A stretch of DNA of 5,715 bases from Candidatus Nealsonbacteria bacterium RBG_13_42_11 (GTDB lineage Bacteria > Patescibacteriota > Minisyncoccia > Minisyncoccales > RBG-13-42-11): contig MHLY01000001.1 of NCBI GenBank assembly GCA_001821455.1, positions 1 through 5,715 on the forward strand. The letters run 5' to 3'. The position numbers were made by a program, and so were the translations under genes. The notes under the pieces are model-generated. The model had not been told where the DNA came from and did not search any database. It was given only the letters and a program-made list of their open reading frames with translations. This document shows positions 1 to 4,882 of the stretch, in pieces (position 1 is the stretch's first letter; every line of letters starts with the position of its first letter).

Positions 1-1084
1 AAGGAAGTTGCGGTATTGAAGAATACTTCATTTTATTCTCAGCGTCAAGAAAAAGTCCGATCATCCGGCGGATTTCCCCTTCTTTTAAACTCGTTGCCTG
101 ATTCTGAAGTTTTTCCAGCTCTTCTTTGGTTAAGCCCGCAATAATCGGATTTCCGGCTTCAGGCCCCATGATATTTAAAAGCAATCCCTGTCTTAAATAA
201 TTTATCAAAGATTTTGAAAATTCCTGAAGGTCGGAACCTTTCTCAGCTAGTTCATTCAAAAAATTAACCGCCTCCCCGGCTTTTTTCTGGACAAGGAAAT
301 CGCAAAACTTGCTGATAACGGTTATTTCCACCAGCCCCAAGATGTCTTTGACGTTTTCCGTTTTAATTTCCCCTGTTTTTGCTAACGCTCCTGAAAAAGT
401 CAGAATCTGGTCCAGCAAACTTTCCGCATCCCTGATGGCGCCGCCCGAATTCAAAGCAATAAGTTCCAAAGCCGATTTTTCAATTTTTACCTTTTCCTTG
501 TCGCAGACGATTTCCAATCTTTTTACGATTTCAGGAACGGTTAATTTCCTGAAATCAAATCTCTGGCAGCGGGAGATGATGGTCGGAATCATTTTATGAA
601 TTTCAGTAGTGGCTAGAATAAATATGGCGTGTGAAGGCGGTTCTTCCAAAGTTTTCAAAAGAGCGTTGGAGGCTTCTTTGGTCAGCTGGTGCGATTCATC
701 AATGATGAATACCTTGTATTTTGATTTGGTCGGCGCGAATTTCACTCCGTCCCTCAATTCCCTCATTTCGTCAATTCCCCGGTGGGAAGCGGCGTCAATC
801 TCAATTAAATCAATTGACCGGTTTTCCATAATTTCAATACAGGAAGAACACTTATTGCAGGGCTCAAACACGCCAGCTTTTTTATTATCGCAATTAAGGG
901 ATTTGGCAAAAAGCCGGGCAATGGTTGTCTTTCCCGAGCCTCGGGGGCCGGAAAATAAATAAGCGTGGGATATTATTCCTGAAGAAATGGCGTTGGTCAG
1001 GGTTTTTACAATATGTTCCTGCCCGATAATTTCTGAAAAAACTTGCGGTCTATATTTTCTATATAAAACCAAATTATTATCCAT
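1..1084 (-). CDS. dnaX: DNA polymerase III subunit gamma/tau (clamp loader ATPase), C-terminus cut by window edge
   Basis: This encodes the clamp-loader motor subunit, which in the family opens and loads the sliding clamp at primed DNA and tethers polymerase III cores. About 361 codons are visible from the ATG at 1084-1082 (MDNNLVLYRKYRPQVFSEIIGQ, the classic DnaX opening). The frame stays open to the left edge, so the C-terminal part is missing. Visible motifs are Walker A GPRGSGKT (residues 46-53), four zinc-type cysteines (C65, C76, C79, C82), Walker B VFIIDE (126-131), the sensor-1 region ILATTE (156-161), the arginine-finger motif SRC (171-173) and the sensor-2 region GGAIRDAESLLDQ (214-226). 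Residues from about 240 form the collar region. The segment after Walker B reads DESHQLT where many bacteria have DEVHMLS. The ATG lies one base after the stop of the upstream membrane-protein gene and has no good Shine-Dalgarno, so coupled translation is likely. Identity is secure; whether separate gamma and tau forms exist cannot be seen. Confidence 0.96.
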   Translation of the reverse strand, partial: MDNNLVLYRKYRPQVFSEIIGQEHIVKTLTNAISSGIISHAYLFSGPRGSGKTTIARLFAKSLNCDNKKAGVFEPCNKCSSCIEIMENRSIDLIEIDAASHRGIDEMRELRDGVKFAPTKSKYKVFIIDESHQLTKEASNALLKTLEEPPSHAIFILATTEIHKMIPTIISRCQRFDFRKLTVPEIVKRLEIVCDKEKVKIEKSALELIALNSGGAIRDAESLLDQILTFSGALAKTGEIKTENVKDILGLVEITVISKFCDFLVQKKAGEAVNFLNELAEKGSDLQEFSKSLINYLRQGLLLNIMGPEAGNPIIAGLTKEELEKLQNQATSLKEGEIRRMIGLFLDAENKMKYSSIPQLP

Positions 1085-1085
1085 G

Positions 1086-1682
1086 TTACTTTTTGAAGAC
1101 AATGAATTTGTAACCGATGAAGTTCCAGGCGGAAGCCACAAAAATACCGGCGATTTTCCCGACGTTCGCCCAGATTAAAGAAGAAGCGCCGAATTGCGGC
1201 CCCAGGGTATTTACCATCAAGGAAGCGATCAATGTCTGAATCCCGCCGCTAATAAGCGTAATAATAAAAAACCTGCCGAATTCACCGCCCATCCCCTCTT
1301 TTTCCGTTTTCTCAAAAGCCCAGAACTTATCTCCGACGTATTTTACCGAGGTGACGATGATAAACGACGTTGCCACAAAAATTGAATAAGTCGTGCCTGC
1401 GGTAATTCCGAAAATCTTAATTAGAATATCCAAGACTCCCAAATCAATCAGGGCAAAAAATATGCCTATCAGCAAGAACTTTCCCAGCTGGAAGACGAAT
1501 AAATACTTTTTTCCGACCAGATAGCAGAGCCAAATGCTGATAACGGCTAAAATTGGGAATAAAAGCGGCAAAAGCCAGCTTAAAACCCTGGTATCTATTC
1601 CAAAACCTTTTAACAGCCAAGGTAATAAAAAACCCAGACCCAAACCTGAAATTAAAGCCAAAATAACATCAATTTTTTTCAT
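1086..1682 (-). CDS. GtrA-like family membrane protein with two extra N-terminal membrane segments
   Basis: This is a hydrophobic protein of 198 aa from the ATG at 1682-1680. A TTG-started version reaching 1721 (13 more residues) is possible but would place the start codon inside the predicted -35 box, so the ATG is preferred. Residues 5-23 and 34-56 look like two extra membrane helices. Residues about 66-198 match the GtrA pattern: helices near 68-92, 97-118, 136-158 and 168-189, with the paired signatures KYVGDKFWAF (114-123) and NFIGYKFIVF (187-196) ending the two halves. GtrA proteins are thought to help move or present polyprenyl-phosphate-linked sugars across the cytoplasmic membrane for surface glycan modification; the substrate here is unknown. 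The gene sits one base upstream of dnaX and probably leads that operon. The family call is good; the precise function is not determinable. Confidence 0.82.
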   Translation of the reverse strand: MKKIDVILALISGLGLGFLLPWLLKGFGIDTRVLSWLLPLLFPILAVISIWLCYLVGKKYLFVFQLGKFLLIGIFFALIDLGVLDILIKIFGITAGTTYSIFVATSFIIVTSVKYVGDKFWAFEKTEKEGMGGEFGRFFIITLISGGIQTLIASLMVNTLGPQFGASSLIWANVGKIAGIFVASAWNFIGYKFIVFKK

Positions 1683-1692
1683 ACGTTTAATA

Positions 1693-1721
1693 ATTTTAAC
1701 ATAAATTTCCCAAATAATCAA
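1693..1721 (-). promoter_or_regulatory. Promoter for the GtrA-dnaX operon, near-leaderless
   Basis: On the minus strand, TTGATT (1721-1716) is followed by a 17-bp spacer and TAAAAT (1698-1693). The base context TGT just before the -10 makes it an extended -10 (TGTTAAAAT). Ten bases separate the -10 from the ATG at 1682, so a start site about 7 nt downstream would give a leader of only a few nucleotides. No Shine-Dalgarno is visible before the ATG, which agrees with leaderless initiation. This is seen in sequence only; no transcript data. Confidence 0.6.
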
Positions 1722-1734
1722 AACGTGTTAAAAT
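1706..1734 (+). promoter_or_regulatory. Promoter for cysS, extended -10, near-leaderless
   Basis: TGTTAAAAT at 1726-1734 gives an extended -10 (TAAAAT at 1729-1734). The -35 is weak: TTCCCA at 1707-1712 with a 16-bp spacer, or TTTCCC at 1706-1711 with 17. Nine bases separate the -10 from the cysS ATG, implying almost no 5' leader, and no Shine-Dalgarno is present. It interleaves with the divergent promoter of the GtrA-dnaX operon, so two polymerases could hardly occupy both at once. Confidence 0.55.
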
Positions 1735-1743
1735 GAATTAATT

Positions 1744-3147
1744 ATGCTTAAACTCTACAATACCTTAACCGGGAAAAAAGAGATTTTCAGGCCCAGAAGC
1801 GGTAAAAAAGTGAATCTTTTTGTCTGCGGGCCGACGGTCTACGATTCTTCCCATATCGGCCACGCCCGAACCTATATTTTTTTTGATGTGATTGTAAAAT
1901 ACCTGAAACAAAAAGGATACAATGTTTTTTATCTGCAGAATATCACCGACATTGATGACAAAATAATAAAGCGGGCCGGAGAAAAAGGGATTCCGCCCCA
2001 GAAATTAGCTGAAGAATTTGAAAAAGAATACCTGGAGGATATGAAAGATCTGAAAGTGGACAGCGTTTCAAAATATGCCCGGGCCACCGATCATATTAAA
2101 GAAATTATCAGCCAGGTCAGACGGCTCTCGGAAAAAGATTACGCTTATCAGATAGAAGACGGAATTTATTTTGACGTTTCAAAATTCAAAAATTACGGGA
2201 AATTGTCCGGAAGAAAGTTATCTCAGGCCGAAGACGCCGTATCAAGAATAGACGAAGGAAAGAATAAAAGAAACCGAGGAGATTTTTGCTTATGGAAAGT
2301 TTCCAAGCCCGGCGAACCGAAATGGGAAAATTCCTGGGGCGACGGCCGGCCCGGCTGGCATCTTGAAGATACCGCTATTACGGAAAAATACTTCGGTTCC
2401 CAATACGATATTCATGGCGGCGCCCGAGACCTGATTTTCCCCCATCACGAAGCGGAAATTGCCCAAATGGAAGCGATTTCTGGCAAAGCGCCTTTGGTAA
2501 AATACTGGCTTCATACGGGATTCCTGACTGTAGAAGGCCAGAAAATGGCCAAGTCCCTGGGGAATTTCATTACTATCAGGGATTTCCTGAAAAAAAACTC
2601 AACGCGCTTACTGAGATTATTTGTCATCAAAGCTCTTTACCGCTCCCCGGTTGATTACAGCGAGAAACTGTTATTCCAGACAAAAAAAGAACTGGAAAGA
2701 ATTGACGAGTTTGTAGATAAAATCAGCCAAAATGGGTCTGTCAAAAAATCCCGCGGCCGCGGGAAAATCCATCACATGGTAGTTTCGGAAATTGAGAAGA
2801 AATTTGAAAAAGCGATGGAGGACGATTTTAATACGCCCGAAGCACTGGCAGCAGTTTTTGAACTGGTAAATAAGGGAAATACTTTAATTTCCCAAAATAA
2901 ATTATCGCCAAACGACGCTAAAGAAATCCTGACGTTTTTGAAAAAAGTTGATGAAATTTTTAATTTCATCTTTGAAGAAAAACCGAAAGAAAAAATTCCC
3001 CAAACGATTATTAATTTAGTAAAGGAAAGAGAGAAATGCCGAAAAGACGGCTTATGGCAGAAAGCGGACGAAATCAGAAAGAAAATCAAAACCAAGGGCT
3101 ATTGGGTGGAAGATACCAAAGAAGGTTCTAAAATCAAGAAACTCTAA
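1744..3147 (+). CDS. cysS: Cysteinyl-tRNA synthetase
   Basis: This class I aminoacyl-tRNA synthetase charges tRNA-Cys with cysteine in the cytoplasm, using ATP. The 467 aa are close to the usual length. The catalytic domain opens with FVCGPTVYD around zinc-ligand C28 and the HIGH motif at 37-40, and carries DIHGGARDLIFPHHEAEIAQ with H234 and E238. The KMSKS loop reads KMAKS (267-271). The helical DALR-type domain includes AMEDDFNTPEALAAVFEL (357-374). The C-terminal part contains DGLWQKADEIRKKI, typical of the tRNA-binding end. The notable departure is GRPGWHLEDTAI (201-212): D209 stands where most bacterial enzymes have a zinc-binding cysteine (GWHIECSAM). The other three ligands align with E. 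coli numbering without gaps. The ATG follows an extended -10 by nine bases, so the start looks certain. Transcription ends at the hairpin just after the stop. Identification is very secure. Confidence 0.97.
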   Translation: MLKLYNTLTGKKEIFRPRSGKKVNLFVCGPTVYDSSHIGHARTYIFFDVIVKYLKQKGYNVFYLQNITDIDDKIIKRAGEKGIPPQKLAEEFEKEYLEDMKDLKVDSVSKYARATDHIKEIISQVRRLSEKDYAYQIEDGIYFDVSKFKNYGKLSGRKLSQAEDAVSRIDEGKNKRNRGDFCLWKVSKPGEPKWENSWGDGRPGWHLEDTAITEKYFGSQYDIHGGARDLIFPHHEAEIAQMEAISGKAPLVKYWLHTGFLTVEGQKMAKSLGNFITIRDFLKKNSTRLLRLFVIKALYRSPVDYSEKLLFQTKKELERIDEFVDKISQNGSVKKSRGRGKIHHMVVSEIEKKFEKAMEDDFNTPEALAAVFELVNKGNTLISQNKLSPNDAKEILTFLKKVDEIFNFIFEEKPKEKIPQTIINLVKEREKCRKDGLWQKADEIRKKIKTKGYWVEDTKEGSKIKKL

Positions 3148-3150
3148 TTA

Positions 3151-3190
3151 AAAAAAGAAGCACCGATGCCGAAGCAAGGGTGCTTTTTCT
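3151..3190. terminator. Bidirectional intrinsic terminator between cysS and the opposing small locus
   Basis: AAGCACC (3158-3164) pairs with GGTGCTT (3179-3185). After a 2x2 internal loop an inner TGC/GCA stem (3167-3169 with 3174-3176) closes a four-base loop. Read on the plus strand, the hairpin is followed by TTTTTCTT and ends cysS mRNA. Read on the minus strand, the apex is C(UUCG)G, an exceptionally stable tetraloop, followed by TTCTTTTTTT, and it ends the transcript of the small locus 3208-3632. It starts a few bases after the cysS stop and lies about 18 bases past the other gene's stop. Confidence 0.82.
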
Positions 3191-3207
3191 TGTTCTAATA
3201 TATCAAT

Positions 3208-3501
3208 TTATTTAATTTGTTTCTCCTTCGTTTTTTGCCACTTTTTCTCTTCGGTTGCCATCTTTATTAAAAGTTCGAAATCTCCGTAGAGTTTCTCATC
3301 CTTCCTTGCTTGTCTTTCGTGAACAATCAAGGGCTCGAGCGTCTCCCAAAGGTTTATCCACCACTGAGGTTTACAAATCTCAAAAATGATTGCTTTGTCA
3401 AGTATGCTCAGATGACACATGGCGCCAACTCTATTGCCGACATAAACGTATTCAAGAAAGAGCTGGGCTTCCTGTTCCGCATCACGCTTCAAATGGGACA
3501 T
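3208..3501 (-). CDS. Hypothetical protein, DUF4760-like; probable C-terminal part of a frameshifted gene
   Basis: The reading frame of 97 aa (MSHLKRDAEQEAQLFLEYVY...) is not an enzyme I recognise. The spacing of its conserved-looking pattern, LFLEYVYVGNRVGA, then DKAIIFEICKPQWWINLWETLEPLIVHER, then YGDFELLIKMA, resembles DUF4760-type domains (helical, often beginning FFE...G, then a tryptophan near a helix and a late basic region). This is a pattern match from memory, not a search. The tail is rich in lysine (EEKKWQKTKEKQIK). Its ATG overlaps the stop of a 47-codon frame that carries the promoter and Shine-Dalgarno, and no ribosome site precedes this ATG. In this frame, codons upstream of the ATG read NAYPYSP, so with one extra A in the run at 3521-3524 the two frames join into a single 141-aa protein. 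It may therefore be the body of one broken gene, or a second gene translated by coupling. Confidence 0.6.
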   Translation of the reverse strand: MSHLKRDAEQEAQLFLEYVYVGNRVGAMCHLSILDKAIIFEICKPQWWINLWETLEPLIVHERQARKDEKLYGDFELLIKMATEEKKWQKTKEKQIK

Positions 3502-3632
3502 AGGACTATAAGGATAGGCGTTTTACTTCTTTTCAGTAATCGCATTTCTTCACGTGCGCCGATTACCGACAAATGATTTAACGACATTGTCAGAAACTTT
3601 AAAGTTTCCATTGCTTTCAAATCTTTGTCCAT
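3489..3632 (-). CDS. Short 47-aa frame with strong promoter and Shine-Dalgarno; likely N-terminal part of the same gene
   Basis: MDKDLKAMETLKFLTMSLNHLSVIGAREEMRLLKRSK... starts at the ATG at 3632-3630, ten bases after a consensus AAGGAGGT. The frame ends at TGA (3491-3489), which overlaps the next ATG. Residues 1-37 look like ordinary amphipathic helices; residues 38-47 (TPILIVLCPI) are a short hydrophobic tail that would arise if the frame were lost after the AAAA at 3524-3521. Inserting one A there continues it into the 97-aa frame downstream. The alternatives are a real small leader protein or a two-gene pair with overlapping start and stop. The initiation signals make it very likely that this ATG is used. 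Confidence 0.55.
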   Translation of the reverse strand: MDKDLKAMETLKFLTMSLNHLSVIGAREEMRLLKRSKTPILIVLCPI

Positions 3633-3641
3633 TTTTAAGGT

Positions 3642-3649
3642 ACCTCCTT
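3642..3649 (-). promoter_or_regulatory. Consensus Shine-Dalgarno for the small locus
   Basis: AAGGAGGT on the minus strand, ten bases before the ATG at 3632. It is the only full-strength ribosome binding site in the window; the ATGs of dnaX, the GtrA gene, cysS, the glycosyltransferase and dnaB have none that I can see. Confidence 0.8.
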
Positions 3650-3661
3650 TTTCTAATCCAT

Positions 3662-3690
3662 ATAATACAATTTAAAATATATTTTGTCAA
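3662..3690 (-). promoter_or_regulatory. Consensus sigma-70 promoter for the small locus, overlapping the glycosyltransferase stop
   Basis: On the minus strand, TTGACA (3690-3685) sits 17 bp from TATTAT (3667-3662). The -35 overlaps the TGA stop of the glycosyltransferase (3689-3687). A start about 7 nt on would give a leader near 20-25 nt that contains the Shine-Dalgarno. A perfect 12-bp palindrome AAAATATATTTT (3674-3685) fills the first half of the spacer and could be an operator, or may be chance in AT-rich DNA. Confidence 0.75.
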
Positions 3691-4814
3691 TGAAAGGATT
3701 TACGTTTTTTACATAAATCGTAAAAAGCCAAAACCTGGTCAGCGATTCTGGGCCAGGAGTATTTTTTTGCTTCTTCAGTCCCCCACTTGCCCATTTCTTT
3801 TCTTAATTTCCCGCTTTTAATCAGTATTTCCAGTTTTTCTGCCAAGGTTTTGTAATCCCTGGGTTTGGCCAAAAATCGGCCGCCTTTTCCTTTTTCCAAC
3901 ACGGTTCTGTAGCCCTCGTTGGCGAAAGCAACTACCGGCTTCCCTGAAGCCATAGCTTCAATTAAAACAATTCCGAAACTTTCTCCGTAAATCGCGGGAC
4001 TGCAGTAAATGTCGCAGGTTGCGTAATAAGACGGAGGTAAAAAATCCTTGGTGGCTCCCTCAAAAACTACGTTTTCCAATTTGTTTTTTTTAATCCAGTT
4101 CCGGCAATCCTGTTCCAGAGGGCCATCGCCGACGACGATCAATCTCAGATTGGAATGCGTTTTATTTAAAATTCTCAACGCTTTGAGCAGATAAATCAGG
4201 CCTTTTCTTTCTTCAATGCGGCCCAGAAATAAAATATTGATTTTGCCGTCAAGGAATTTTCTGATCGGGGGAATTCCGGGCTTGAATTCATTTAAATCAA
4301 TACCATTGGGAATGACTTTTTTGGGACCATGATAATTCTTAAAAACCCGCAGGTTTAAAGGAGCGACGCCGATTATTCCGTCAATTTTCCACTTGGCGAT
4401 TTTGTTGAGAACAGAAAGAAGTTTGGGAAAAGTTTTGAAAAGACCCACTTTTTCAAGGTTGGCGTGAAAAGTCATAATGTTTAATGCTTTTGACCTTTGC
4501 AAAATCTGAACAGAAGAAGGAAAGCCGAAATTATGAAAATGGATAATATCAAACTTTTCTTTTTCTAAAATTCGACTGATAGCCAAAGGATTAAAGTTAA
4601 CGCAGATATCCGCCTGGCTTCCGCCGGCACGAAGAGGAAAAGTGCTGCCCAATATGATAACGTCCCGGCCGTAATTTTCCGCTTTAGACCGCCGGGGAAC
4701 GATAATTTTTACCTTTATCCCCCTTTTTCTGAATTCGGACGCCAAACCCAAAACATGGCGTTTCACTCCGCCGGGTTGGGAAAAAGTGTGGAAAGAAAAT
4801 AAACCTAGCTTCAT
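3687..4814 (-). CDS. Glycosyltransferase, family 4 (GT-B fold)
   Basis: This 375-aa cytoplasmic or membrane-associated enzyme should move a sugar from a nucleotide-sugar donor to a lipid, glycan or other acceptor. The start MKLGLFSFHTFSQPGGVKRHVLGLA carries the glycine-rich GGVKRH loop (15-20). FHNFGFPSS (93-101) and TFHAN (115-119) mark the N-terminal domain. The C-terminal domain carries VIPNGID (167-173), FLGRIEERKGL (196-206, with the R and K usual for phosphate binding) and VVGDGPLE (227-234). The E-x7-E signature is E278 to E286 in GESFGIVLIEAMASGKPVVAF. Length and motifs are complete. Resemblance to PimA/PimB-like mannosyltransferases is general, and the donor and acceptor cannot be told. 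No signal peptide or membrane helix is seen. The ATG at 4814 lies eight bases after an extended -10, so the mRNA is probably leaderless. The gene runs away from dnaB. Transcription may continue into the small locus, as I see no terminator between them. Confidence 0.92.
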   Translation of the reverse strand: MKLGLFSFHTFSQPGGVKRHVLGLASEFRKRGIKVKIIVPRRSKAENYGRDVIILGSTFPLRAGGSQADICVNFNPLAISRILEKEKFDIIHFHNFGFPSSVQILQRSKALNIMTFHANLEKVGLFKTFPKLLSVLNKIAKWKIDGIIGVAPLNLRVFKNYHGPKKVIPNGIDLNEFKPGIPPIRKFLDGKINILFLGRIEERKGLIYLLKALRILNKTHSNLRLIVVGDGPLEQDCRNWIKKNKLENVVFEGATKDFLPPSYYATCDIYCSPAIYGESFGIVLIEAMASGKPVVAFANEGYRTVLEKGKGGRFLAKPRDYKTLAEKLEILIKSGKLRKEMGKWGTEEAKKYSWPRIADQVLAFYDLCKKRKSFH

Positions 4815-4822
4815 AATATTAA

Positions 4823-4851
4823 ATTTTAGCAGGATTATGTCTGATTGCCAA
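4823..4851 (-). promoter_or_regulatory. Promoter for the glycosyltransferase gene
   Basis: On the minus strand, TTGGCA (4851-4846), a 17-bp spacer ending in TGC, then TAAAAT (4828-4823): an extended -10 with a fair -35. Eight bases lie between it and the ATG, which implies a leaderless or nearly leaderless transcript. The -35 occupies the same bases as the dnaB -35 on the other strand. Confidence 0.68.
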
Positions 4852-4873
4852 TTTATTCGGCTTGTGTTAAATT
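4845..4873 (+). promoter_or_regulatory. Promoter for dnaB
   Basis: TTGCCA (4845-4850), a 17-bp spacer ending in TGT, then TAAATT (4868-4873), an extended -10 variant. Nine bases separate it from the dnaB ATG at 4883, again implying almost no leader, and no Shine-Dalgarno is seen. It is back to back with the glycosyltransferase promoter. Confidence 0.66.
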
Positions 4874-4882
4874 AAACTAGTT

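Noticed and set aside
281..286. A6 run followed by G in dnaX (minus strand), as a programmed frameshift site for a gamma form
   Set aside because: The phase is AAA AAA GCC, not A AAA AAG, the run is short, and it falls at residue 267-268, inside the collar domain and far earlier than known gamma/tau sites.
309..962. Long plus-strand open frames across the dnaX locus
   Set aside because: They are antisense shadows of the dnaX reading frame, which has all the family motifs; the plus frames show no domain or ribosome site.
3489..3632. Toxin-antitoxin pair in the small locus (47 aa then 97 aa, overlapping)
   Set aside because: The size and strong promoter fit, but no known toxin or antitoxin motif is visible, and a single-base frameshift explains the overlap more simply.
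3661..3666. Perfect TATAAT on the plus strand
   Set aside because: No -35 lies 16-18 bp upstream and no plus-strand gene follows; it is the complement region of the minus-strand TATTAT.
3699..3724. TTTACG/CGTAAA inverted repeat near the glycosyltransferase end, as a terminator
   Set aside because: The stem is only six base pairs, it lies inside the coding sequence, and the following T-run is wrong for a minus-strand terminator.
3310..3820. Plus-strand open frames opposite the small locus and the glycosyltransferase end
   Set aside because: They are antisense to the minus-strand genes, have no start signals, and read as low-complexity hydrophobic sequence.
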